From: VXNF01 sp965116465
GTDB lineage: Bacteria > Actinomycetota > Acidimicrobiia > Acidimicrobiales > CATQHL01
Assembly (NCBI GenBank): GCA_965116465.1
Contig: OZ220687.1
Location: 1,860,001-1,924,000, forward strand
Reading direction: 5' to 3'
Length of the DNA: 64,000 nucleotides
A program made the position numbers and the translations under genes. Positions 14,495 through 24,241 of this stretch are shown here, piece by piece. Numbering within the stretch: position 1 is the first letter of the stretch; each line of letters starts with the position of its first letter. The notes under the pieces were generated by a model, which was not told where the DNA came from, ran no database searches, and saw only the letters and a program-made list of their open reading frames with translations.

Positions 14495-15505
14495 GTGCTT
14501 CGTGAGGCGCTTGATGATCTGCACAGGATCAATGAACCAAGTGCATCGCGGGATGATACGGCTCGGATCGCCGAACACCCCAGGTTGGTAAGCCGCTACT
14601 ACGACGCCGTTACCCGGTTGTATGAGTTTGGCTGGGGAACGAATTTCCACTTCTCGCCGCGTCGACCCGGGGAGAACCTGATCGCATCTCAACGGCGGCA
14701 CGAACTGGGAATCTCGCAAATCCTGAGTCTAGAGCCAGGTATGAAAGTCGCCGACCTCGGTTGCGGAGTCGGTGGCCCGATGGTCAGGATCGCTTCGGCG
14801 ACCGGCGCCAACATCATCGGGATCAACGTGAGCGCCTATCAGATCGAGCGAGGCGAGCGACTGGTCTCGAAAGCGGGTCTGGACGACACCTGCCGGTTCC
14901 TGCTCGCAGACTTCATGGATGTGCCCCTCGGCGACGCGTTCTTTGACGCCGTCTACTCTTTCGAAGCAACCTGCCACGCTCCCGACAACCTGCTCCTGTT
15001 CAAGGAGTGTTGTCGCCTTCTGAAGCCCGGCGGCGAGTTGGCCATTACCGACTGGTGCTTCACGGATCGCTTCGATGCCGGTGATGTCCAGCACCGGGAG
15101 TTGCGCGGGCGAGTTGAGATGATCAACGCCACCCCCGGCTTGCTCACGACCGAACAAAAGGTTGAGGCGGTTCGAAGCGCCGGCTTCGAGATCATCCAGG
15201 CTGTCGACCAGCAGGTAGCGGACGGCGACCCGCGCACGCCCTGGTACATGGCACTTCAGGGGCGCGATCTCTCGCTGTCCTCCCTCGCTCGGATCCCGGC
15301 CGGGCGCGCTTTCACCGCCGCCTTCACGAAACTGCTCGAGCGTCTGCGCATCGCCCCGGCGGGGACCAGTGAAGCCGCCGAGGTCTTGAACGTCGCCGCC
15401 GACGCGCTCGTCGAGGCCGGCGAACTGGGGATCTTCACGCCGAGCTTCCTGGTTCACGCTCGCAAGCCGGTGGCCGACGTCGCATCCTCGCCTTCCGGCA
15501 CGTGA
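14495..15505 (+). CDS. Sterol 24-C-methyltransferase homologue (SMT/ERG6-like)
   Basis: 336 residues. All the diagnostic regions of eukaryotic sterol methyltransferases are present in order: the sterol-binding YEFGWGTNFHF (residues 43-53; YEYGWG in ERG6), the SAM loop LGCGVGGPM (88-96), FEATCHAP (156-163) and DWCFTDRFD after the LKPGGE strand. ERG6-type enzymes add a methyl from SAM to C-24 of delta-24 sterols, so this gene probably alkylates a sterol side chain. The C-terminal 90 residues are less conserved, as in the family. Its stop overlaps the start of the Rieske oxygenase gene by four bases. Other SAM methyltransferases lack the YEFGWG and EATCHAP pair, so the family call is firm; the substrate is inferred. 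Bacterial homologues are known mainly from uncultured lineages. Confidence 0.85.
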   Translation: MLREALDDLHRINEPSASRDDTARIAEHPRLVSRYYDAVTRLYEFGWGTNFHFSPRRPGENLIASQRRHELGISQILSLEPGMKVADLGCGVGGPMVRIASATGANIIGINVSAYQIERGERLVSKAGLDDTCRFLLADFMDVPLGDAFFDAVYSFEATCHAPDNLLLFKECCRLLKPGGELAITDWCFTDRFDAGDVQHRELRGRVEMINATPGLLTTEQKVEAVRSAGFEIIQAVDQQVADGDPRTPWYMALQGRDLSLSSLARIPAGRAFTAAFTKLLERLRIAPAGTSEAAEVLNVAADALVEAGELGIFTPSFLVHARKPVADVASSPSGT

Positions 15506-16587
15506 TCCGCCGCGGCAGAGCCCCCCTTGTCTCCGATGCGCCGCGCCTGGCGAGCTACCCGCATCCCTATCCCGACGGCTGGTATCGACTGGCGTCGTCC
15601 GACTCGATCCGTCCCGGGACCGCTCGCTACGTGGAGTGCCTCGGCGGCCAGTTCGTGATCTGGCGGGAACAGGACAGCGGTGACGTTCACGTGATGAACG
15701 CCTTCTGTCCCCACCTCGGCGCCAACCTCGCCGTCGGGCGCGTTCGGGGCGACTGCATCGAATGCCCCTTTCACCGGTGGCAGTTCACCGGCGAGGGCCG
15801 AGTCAGGCACATTCCCTACAGCGAGTGCCCTCCGAGTCGAGTCCTGGCAAAGCCGTTCCCTGTCGCAGAGGTCCATGGGGACATCTTCTTCTACCACCGC
15901 AACGACGGTGCAGAGTCGGACGATCACTCGTGGCCCACATACGAGGTGCCGCGCATTGCGGAGGTGGACGACGGGAGTTTCGTGTACCGCGGTCACCACG
16001 ATTGGGGTCGCGTGCGGACGCACATCATCGAGATCGCCGAGAATGCCGTCGACACGGCTCACTTCCAGCCCATGCACGGACAGTTCCACGTTCCCTGGAC
16101 GCAGATTCCGCTTCGGGGGATCCAGATCGAATACTCAACCGAGTGGAAGCTGGACGGCGAGCGCCCATGGGCGAAGCACCTCCTCGTCGACGCCGTGCTC
16201 AGAATGTTCGGACGCCGCGTCGATCGATTCGAAACGCACGTGCGCGTGTCATTCTGGGGACCGAGCGTGTCGACCTTCCGCTTTACCATCGCTGGCAAAG
16301 GCGAGATCGAGATGTATCAGACCTTCCTTCCCGTCGGGCCGCTCGAACAGCAGGTTGACTTCAGATGGTTCGCTGATCGGAAACTGCCGAGGCTGTTGGT
16401 CCGGTACATAGTCGGCAACTGGATTTCTCAGTTTGCATTCGATGCGAAGGTCTGGGAAACCAAGATCCACCGCTCTCATCCACACCTGTGTCGGGATGAC
16501 GGCCCCGTGCACAGAATGCGGCGCTGGTACCGACAATTCCAGCCCGAAGCGCCAACCACCATCCCGGCTCCCACCCTCGAACCGTAA
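15502..16587 (+). CDS. Rieske oxygenase resembling DAF-36/Neverland sterol C7-desaturase
   Basis: 361 residues from a GTG that overlaps the preceding stop (GTGA). The Rieske [2Fe-2S] site is Cys69-x-His71 and Cys88-x2-His91 in CPHLGANLAVG and DCIECPFHRWQF, which is nearly the motif wording of the animal cholesterol 7-desaturases. The mononuclear iron site is Asp184-x2-His187-x4-His192 in ENAVDTAHFQPMH. YPHPYPDGWYRLA near the N-terminus and EDGP-type DDGPVHRMRRWYRQF at the C-terminus also match that family. The N-terminal membrane helix of the animal enzymes is missing. The likely reaction is introduction of a C7 double bond or another ring oxidation of a sterol; it would need a reductase encoded elsewhere. 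3-Ketosteroid 9-alpha-hydroxylase (KshA) is less likely because its Rieske motif differs. Confidence 0.75.
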   Translation: MIRRGRAPLVSDAPRLASYPHPYPDGWYRLASSDSIRPGTARYVECLGGQFVIWREQDSGDVHVMNAFCPHLGANLAVGRVRGDCIECPFHRWQFTGEGRVRHIPYSECPPSRVLAKPFPVAEVHGDIFFYHRNDGAESDDHSWPTYEVPRIAEVDDGSFVYRGHHDWGRVRTHIIEIAENAVDTAHFQPMHGQFHVPWTQIPLRGIQIEYSTEWKLDGERPWAKHLLVDAVLRMFGRRVDRFETHVRVSFWGPSVSTFRFTIAGKGEIEMYQTFLPVGPLEQQVDFRWFADRKLPRLLVRYIVGNWISQFAFDAKVWETKIHRSHPHLCRDDGPVHRMRRWYRQFQPEAPTTIPAPTLEP

Positions 16588-16678
16588 CGCCGAGTGAGGA
16601 CGGTCTGCCCCGCGTATTCGGCGGTCCGGATAGTCGCATCTCGGCACGTCTCCGGCCGTACGCGGGCCCCGGGGGTCG

Positions 16679-18397
16679 TCAGGCGCGGGGTTGCGGGCCC
16701 CTGATCAGGCGGCCGGGGCGTTTGCCGGTGAACTCTCCGCCGGCGGCGACCTCGACGCCTGACACGAAGGTGTGCCGGTAGCCCACTGAGCGCTGCTCGA
16801 GCCGCTTGCCGCCAGCGGGCAGATCGTGGACCACCCGCGGCCGGGTGAGGTTCAGCGCCTCGAAGTCCACGATGTTGATGTCGGCCTTGTAGCCGGGTGC
16901 CAGAAGTCCGCGGTCGGCGAGGCCGTAGGCCAGCGCCGTGCGGCGGGTCTGCTTGTTCACGAGGAACTCCAGCGGGAAGCGCCTGCCGCGGCTGCGGTCG
17001 CGGGCCCAGTGCGTCAGCAGGAAGGTGGGGTAGGCGGCGTCGCAGATGGTGCCGACGTGCGCTCCCGCATCACCGATGCCGCAGATCGTGTGCTCGTCGG
17101 CCAGCATCTCGGCCACGTCGTCGAGGCTGCCGCCGGAGTAGTTCTCGAACGTGTAGAGCAGCAGGTCGTCGCCGTCGCCCGCGGCGAGGAGGTCGAGAGC
17201 CAACTCCCAGCGGCTGACGCCGGCCGCCTCGGCTCGGGCGGCGACGGACGTGTGTGGGTGCGGCTCGTAGTCCAGGTCGTCGCCGAACTCGTAGGTGCGC
17301 GCCAACGCGTCGTCGATCCAGCGGGTGTAGCCGTCGTCGGGGCGCTCGTTGATCAACTTCTGCCGCAGAGCCGCATCGTTGCGCAGCAGCGCCGCCCGGT
17401 CGGCGCCGGGCAGGTCTGCCACCTGGCGGTAGGCGGGATGGTTGCCGAACGGGTTGACCGTGGCGTCCAGACCCAGCAGTACGCCGATGGGCCGGCAGCC
17501 GACCTGCCCGTTGGCGGTGATGCCGTCCGCGTTGGCGGCGTGGATGTTCGCCAGCGTCTCCCGCCAGCGCTCCGGCCAGGCGTCCATCTGGACCACCAGT
17601 GCCGAGAGCGGCCGCCCGGCCAATTCGGCGGCGGCCCGCATGAGTGCGAACTCGCCGGCGCCGAAGTCGGAGTTGACCTGGAGCACCCCCGCGGCAGCCG
17701 CGCGCATCCCCCGCGCCAGCGCGGCCAGTTCGGGGTCCCCTGCCGACAGCGACGGTGTGAGCCGGCCGTCGGCGGCCCGGTGCTTGGGGGTCCGGGATGT
17801 GGTGACCCCGAGCGCCCCGGCTCGCAGTGCCTCGGCCGTCAGCGCCTCGAGCCGGTCCAGTTCACCCTCCGACGGCACCTCGGCGTGATCGGCGCCCCGC
17901 TCGCCCATCACGTAGAAGCGCAGCGCGCCGTGTGCCAGCTGCCCGGCCACGTCCATCACCCGCGGCGTCGCCTCCAGCGCGTCGAGGTACTCGGGAAACG
18001 ACTCCCAGCAGAAGTCGATGCCCTCGGCCAGCACGGAACCGGGAATGTCCTCGACGCCCTCCATGAGGTTGATGAGGTAGTCCTCGGTCCCCGCCGCCAC
18101 GGGTGCGAAACCCACACCGCAGTTGCCGAAGACGGCCGTCGTCACGCCGTGCCACGACGAGGGAGTCATCTCGGGGTCCCAGGTGGCCTGCCCGTCGTAG
18201 TGGGTATGGATGTCGACCCAGCCCGGCAGCACCAGGAGACCGTCGGCCTCGACGACCCGCCGTGCGCCGGAGCCGTTGCCGTCGCCGGCGGGGCGGACGG
18301 CCGTGATGCGGTCCCCGTCGACGCCGACATCGCCCACGAACGCCGGCACGCCGCTGCCGTCGACGACGGTGCCGTTGCGAATCAGCAGGTCATGCAC
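16679..18397 (-). CDS. N-acyl-D-amino-acid deacylase / D-aminoacylase-type amidohydrolase
   Basis: 572 residues of the amidohydrolase superfamily. It opens with MHDLLIRNGTVVDGSG and has the metal-binding VDIHTHYDGQ motif, the family's GNCGVGFAP loop, a Ser-rich SRTPKH segment and C-terminal GIGDAGAHVG with a metal-ligand Asp. The C-terminal GYKADINIVDF and FVSGVEV are the usual beta-sandwich return. Such enzymes remove acyl groups from N-acyl-D-amino acids or open related cyclic amides; the substrate is not fixed by sequence. GGGGGAG precedes the ATG. It is divergent from the acetyl-CoA synthetase gene, which could use released acetate (inference). Confidence 0.82.
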   Translation of the reverse strand: MHDLLIRNGTVVDGSGVPAFVGDVGVDGDRITAVRPAGDGNGSGARRVVEADGLLVLPGWVDIHTHYDGQATWDPEMTPSSWHGVTTAVFGNCGVGFAPVAAGTEDYLINLMEGVEDIPGSVLAEGIDFCWESFPEYLDALEATPRVMDVAGQLAHGALRFYVMGERGADHAEVPSEGELDRLEALTAEALRAGALGVTTSRTPKHRAADGRLTPSLSAGDPELAALARGMRAAAAGVLQVNSDFGAGEFALMRAAAELAGRPLSALVVQMDAWPERWRETLANIHAANADGITANGQVGCRPIGVLLGLDATVNPFGNHPAYRQVADLPGADRAALLRNDAALRQKLINERPDDGYTRWIDDALARTYEFGDDLDYEPHPHTSVAARAEAAGVSRWELALDLLAAGDGDDLLLYTFENYSGGSLDDVAEMLADEHTICGIGDAGAHVGTICDAAYPTFLLTHWARDRSRGRRFPLEFLVNKQTRRTALAYGLADRGLLAPGYKADINIVDFEALNLTRPRVVHDLPAGGKRLEQRSVGYRHTFVSGVEVAAGGEFTGKRPGRLIRGPQPRA

Positions 18398-18541
18398 TCC
18401 CCCAGACTACTGAAACCCGGCCGTTCGACCCCCGGGCTCCGGCTGCGGGCGGGCGGGTAGGATCGGCAACCGCCCGACTGCGGGGTTGGGGCGCGGCCGG
18501 GGCCCCGATCGCCCCGCTGCGGTGCGAAGCGAGGTGAGACC

Positions 18542-20545
<2,004 letters not shown>

Positions 20546-20575
20546 GCGGTCGATGCGGTCGGCGGTGAGGGTCCG

Positions 20576-21139
20576 GTGAGCCCGCCGCGGTTGCGGCCGG
20601 CGGCGACCGACGCGCGCGCCGTTCCCACCGATCCCCCTCTGCGTGACCGGCCCTCGCTCCCGGACCACTGGACGTGGCGCGCCGGCCCGCAGGTGCCGGG
20701 GGCGGCCGCCATCGTGGACATCGACGGCGTGCTCTCCGACGCCTCGCATCGCCAGTGGCACCTCGACGGGCCCGTACGTGACTGGAACGGGTTCTTCGCC
20801 GCCGCCGTCGGCGACCGCCTCCTGACCCGGCATGCCGAGTTGGTGCGAGGACTCGACGAAGGGCTGCAGGTGGTACTGCTGACGGCCCGGCCTTTCCGTC
20901 TCCGCCAACTCACCCTCGACTGGATCGAGCGTCACGAACTGCGCTGGGACCTGCTGGCGCTGCGCGGTCCCGCCCAGAACATGGTCCATTCCGTGCGGTT
21001 CAAGCGCCAGGCGCTCGGGTTGCTGCGCTCGTTCGGGTTCGCTCCGGCGTTCGCCGTCGAGGACGATCCTCGTATCGTGGAGATGTACGCGGCCGAATCC
21101 CTGCCGTGCCTGTACGTGCACTCCGGCTACTACGGCTGA
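20576..21139 (+). CDS. HAD-superfamily phosphatase, PNKP-phosphatase-like
   Basis: 187 residues starting at a GTG. The motifs are IVDIDGVLSD (motif I nucleophile Asp), LLTARP (motif II), a lysine in SVRFKRQ (motif III candidate) and VEDDPRIVEMY (motif IV). DIDGVLSDASHRQWHL and DWNGFF closely resemble the 3'-phosphatase domain of phage-type polynucleotide kinases, suggesting a small nucleotide or nucleic-acid phosphatase. The first 40 residues are proline/arginine-rich and poorly ordered, so the true start may be later. It follows acsA closely on the same strand. Confidence 0.7.
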   Translation: MSPPRLRPAATDARAVPTDPPLRDRPSLPDHWTWRAGPQVPGAAAIVDIDGVLSDASHRQWHLDGPVRDWNGFFAAAVGDRLLTRHAELVRGLDEGLQVVLLTARPFRLRQLTLDWIERHELRWDLLALRGPAQNMVHSVRFKRQALGLLRSFGFAPAFAVEDDPRIVEMYAAESLPCLYVHSGYYG

Positions 21140-21238
21140 GGCGGACGAAGGGAGTGCACCCGAGGCACCGCCGGGCCGGCTGATGGGCACTCGGGCCCCA
21201 AGCCCCGACGGCCCGACAGCGGCAATCGAGGAGGCGAC

Positions 21239-22108
21239 ATGAGGAACACCTTCAAGACCTTCATCCTGCTGGCGCTGCTCGGCGGTCTCTGCATCGGGAT
21301 CGGCGGCCTCTTCGGGACGGGCGGGCTCATCATCGGGGCGGTCCTGGCCTTCCTCATCGTCGGCTTCTCGTACTGGTTCTCCGACAAGCTGGCCATCGCC
21401 TCGGCCCGGGCCCGGCTCGTGGAGCGTCACGAGTTCCCCGAGTACCACGCCGTGGTGGAGGAGTTGGCGGCGCACGCCAAGCTCCCCAAGCCGCGCCTGT
21501 ACGTCACACCCAACCCGCAGCCCAACGCCTTCGCCACGGGCCGCAACCCCGACAACGCCGCGGTGGCGATCACGGTCGGCCTCATCGAGCATCTCACCTG
21601 GACCGAGATCAAGGGAGTCCTGGCTCACGAGTTGATGCACATCCGCAACCGGGACATCCTCATCGGCTCGGTGGCGGCCGCCGTCGCCATGGCGATCACA
21701 CTTGTCGCCCGCATCGCCTTTTTCGCCGCCCTGTTCACGGGCGGTGGGGGCGGCAGGGACCGGGGCGGTGGGCACCCGTTCGTGCTGCTGGCGACCATGA
21801 TCCTGGCCCCGATCGCGGCCGCTCTCCTGCAGTCGGCCATCAGCCGGACCCGCGAGTTCAAGGCCGACCGCACCGCCGCGCAACTGCTGGGCGACGGTGA
21901 GCCCCTGGCGCGGGCGCTGGAGAAGCTGGACCGTGCCGGGCGCCGCATCCCCACCCCGGTGGCCCGCGAGCAGGCCTCGCACTACATCGTCAACCCTCTC
22001 GCCGGCCAGCGCGTGGAGTTCGGCGGCATGTTCTCCACGCATCCCGCAACCGAGGAGCGGGTCCGCCGCCTCCGCTCGGGCGAATGGAGGCAGCGCTACC
22101 TCACCTGA
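21239..22108 (+). CDS. htpX: Membrane zinc metalloprotease HtpX (M48)
   Basis: 289 residues. Two N-terminal hydrophobic segments are followed by the zinc motif H130-E131-x2-H134 (HELMH), two further membrane segments (AVAMAITLVARIAFFAALF and LLATMILAPIAAALL) and the third ligand region TREFKAD. HtpX degrades misfolded membrane proteins in stress response. GAGGAGG lies upstream of the ATG. Length and topology match the family. Confidence 0.93.
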   Translation: MRNTFKTFILLALLGGLCIGIGGLFGTGGLIIGAVLAFLIVGFSYWFSDKLAIASARARLVERHEFPEYHAVVEELAAHAKLPKPRLYVTPNPQPNAFATGRNPDNAAVAITVGLIEHLTWTEIKGVLAHELMHIRNRDILIGSVAAAVAMAITLVARIAFFAALFTGGGGGRDRGGGHPFVLLATMILAPIAAALLQSAISRTREFKADRTAAQLLGDGEPLARALEKLDRAGRRIPTPVAREQASHYIVNPLAGQRVEFGGMFSTHPATEERVRRLRSGEWRQRYLT

Positions 22109-22221
22109 GCCGAGCAGCGAAGCGTCGGGCGGGGCCGACCTGCGGACCGCGGCAGGCCACCCGGAGGGCTCAGTTCAGCGGGAACACTCGATACCGCCAG
22201 GGACGACCTCCCCGGTCGTCA

Positions 22222-23028
22222 CTAGCCCGCCTCGAAGCCCCCGTCCACGAAGACGGTCTGGCCCGTCATGTAGTCGCTTGCCGCCGAGGCCAGATAGATC
22301 GCCGGGCCGACCAAATCCTCGGTCGTCCCGAGCCGGCCCATCGGGATGCGGCTGCGCACCCATGGCCCGATCTTGGGGTTGTCGAAGATGCCCTGGGCGA
22401 TGGTCATGGGCGTCTCGTGGTAGCCCGGAGCGATGCAGTTCACGCAGATCGCCTCCCGAGCCCACTCGACACCGAGAGCCCGCGTCAGTGCCACCACACC
22501 CAGCTTCGAGGCGCCGTAGGGCGCGATCTCGGCGATCCCGATCGCCCCCGCCAGGCTGGCGATGTTGATGATCTTGCCCCTGCCGTCACTGTCGGCGTCC
22601 CGACCGCTCTCGATCCACAGGCGCGCCACCTCCCGTGACAGGAAGAAGACGGCCTTCAGGTTGGGATTCATGACGGCGTCCCAGTCCTCTTCCGCGAATT
22701 CGAGGGCGGGCTTGCGGCGGTTCAGTCCGGCCACGTTGACGAGGATGTCCACCCCGCCCATCCGCCCGGCGACCGCTTCGACCAGCGCTGCGGGCCTGCC
22801 CGGGTCGGTCAGGTCGAAATTGCCGAACGTCTCCACATCTCCACAGCCGGCCGCCGCGGCGGCCGCGGCATTGGCGTCCAGCTTCTCCTGCGAGCGGCCG
22901 GTGAGCGCCAGGCGGGCGCCGGCCAACCCCAGGCCCACTCCAAGTGCCTTGCCGATGCCACCGGATCCCCCGGTGACCAGCGCCACCTTGCCGTTCAGCC
23001 GGAACATGTCGGCTCCGGTTCCAGTCAT
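22222..23028 (-). CDS. SDR family oxidoreductase
   Basis: 268 residues. TGGSGGIGKALG is the cofactor loop, NVAGLNRRKP replaces the usual NNAG, and the catalytic triad region is IASLAGAIG then YGASKLG. The end DGGFEAG is typical of classical SDRs such as gluconate 5-dehydrogenase and 3-oxoacyl-ACP reductase relatives. The ATG at 23026-23028 is preceded by GGAAGGGAG, which rules out the GTG two codons earlier on spacing grounds. It is convergent with htpX. The substrate is unknown. Confidence 0.85.
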   Translation of the reverse strand: MTGTGADMFRLNGKVALVTGGSGGIGKALGVGLGLAGARLALTGRSQEKLDANAAAAAAAGCGDVETFGNFDLTDPGRPAALVEAVAGRMGGVDILVNVAGLNRRKPALEFAEEDWDAVMNPNLKAVFFLSREVARLWIESGRDADSDGRGKIINIASLAGAIGIAEIAPYGASKLGVVALTRALGVEWAREAICVNCIAPGYHETPMTIAQGIFDNPKIGPWVRSRIPMGRLGTTEDLVGPAIYLASAASDYMTGQTVFVDGGFEAG

Positions 23029-23304
23029 GTCCACTCCCTTCCTCTCGGTTCTGCCGCCTCAGGCGGATCGGAGGCTAAGCGGGCGCAGTAGTCGGATCAA
23101 CAACACCGAGGAGTCGAACACGTGCACCGGTCGGGCGCACTGGCACCTCCGGCGGTCGGGACTAGGATTGCCGGGCCCCGACGGCGCCCCCGAGCACGGT
23201 GGGTCTGGCTCGTGGCATGGTACTCGTGGGAGACCAGCGAATTTGCTGATTCTCTGCCGTGGGTATATCTCATTGACCAGGCTCAACCCGGAGAGGAGTC
23301 CGCC
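23029..23304. other. Intergenic region before the unrecognised gene
   Basis: 276 bases between divergent genes. It contains an AT-richer stretch with TTGCTG (23243-23248) and TATATC (23264-23269) spaced 15 bases apart, a weak promoter candidate for the downstream gene. Nothing else is recognised. Confidence 0.3.
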
Positions 23305-24123
23305 GTGGCGGCGACGAGGAATGGGGATCCTCTCATATCGGTGGACAATGTCCGGCGATCGCTCATGCTGCTGGGCGCGCTCCTCTATCCGCTGTCCGAT
23401 GAGCGCGCCGCCCAGGACGACGGGGACGCGCCGGGATATCTCGCGGCCGTGGCGGCGCGTATGCGAGGCGTGTGCGCCCAATCGCAGGCCATCCTGGAGA
23501 ACGCCCTCAAGGCGTTCACCCACGATGCCGGCGAGACGAAGTCCAGACGCGGCCGCCGCAAGGCCCGACCGTCCGGCGACTTGCCCGAGGGCGTGCGGGA
23601 AGAGGTGGATCGAGTCCTGGCCGAGTGCGAAATCCCCGACGCCCTGGAGTGGCTCAGGCAGGGGAAGTCCATCGGCGGCGACCCCGAGACTCCCCTTGAG
23701 GAACTCGTGCCCCTCGCGGCCCGGACGGCCGCGGCCGCCGTTCGCCTGTCCGTGTCCGCCGCCGCCCACGTCGAACAATCGTCCGCCACGGCGAACGGGG
23801 GAGATGACGGCGCCGAGCGGGCCGCGATCGTGGTCGGCGGGACCGTGCGGACCGCGCAACGGATCGCCCGCGTGCTCGATCAGTGGGACATGATCGCCGG
23901 CAGCCCGACGGCGATCATCGGCTGCCCGCCACCGCCCGGGAGCGCTCCGGATGGTCCGGGCCGGCGCCCCGACGGCGAGGAGACCGGGCGCCGGTCCCTC
24001 GGTGTGGCGGCGGCCCTGGCAGGGGGCGAATCCCCCGCCGCGGGAGCGGCTCGCAGCGGCGCGCCGCGCCGGACCCGCACCGACACCGTGTGGTCCGCGG
24101 GCGGCGCGATCCAGCGGGACTGA
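23305..24123 (+). CDS. Hypothetical protein, unrecognised family
   Basis: 272 residues from the GTG at 23305, chosen because GAGAGGAG lies at 23291-23298; the longer open frame upstream looks non-coding. The N-terminal two thirds is helical (NVRRSLMLLGALLYPLSD and ARMRGVCAQSQAILENALKAF), with an Arg/Lys-rich insert KSRRGRRKARPS. The last 60 residues are a disordered Pro/Gly/Arg tail. No signal peptide, membrane segment or known motif is visible. It is not obviously part of the downstream gcv operon, which has its own promoter-like box. Confidence 0.6.
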   Translation: MAATRNGDPLISVDNVRRSLMLLGALLYPLSDERAAQDDGDAPGYLAAVAARMRGVCAQSQAILENALKAFTHDAGETKSRRGRRKARPSGDLPEGVREEVDRVLAECEIPDALEWLRQGKSIGGDPETPLEELVPLAARTAAAAVRLSVSAAAHVEQSSATANGGDDGAERAAIVVGGTVRTAQRIARVLDQWDMIAGSPTAIIGCPPPPGSAPDGPGRRPDGEETGRRSLGVAAALAGGESPAAGAARSGAPRRTRTDTVWSAGGAIQRD

Positions 24124-24241
24124 GCGGCCGGGCCGGCGCGTATCGCTGCCGCCGCGGGCGGGTGATCGCGCCGCCGGCAGCACCCGGCGAGGATCCTCCG
24201 GCCGCGTCGGTCGTCGGCGGCAGGCCCGATACATTCGAGGC

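Noticed and set aside
15502..16587. 3-ketosteroid 9-alpha-hydroxylase (KshA) identity for the Rieske protein
   Set aside because: KshA has a different wording around the Rieske histidines; HLGANLAVG and DCIECPFH match the Neverland/DAF-36 group better.
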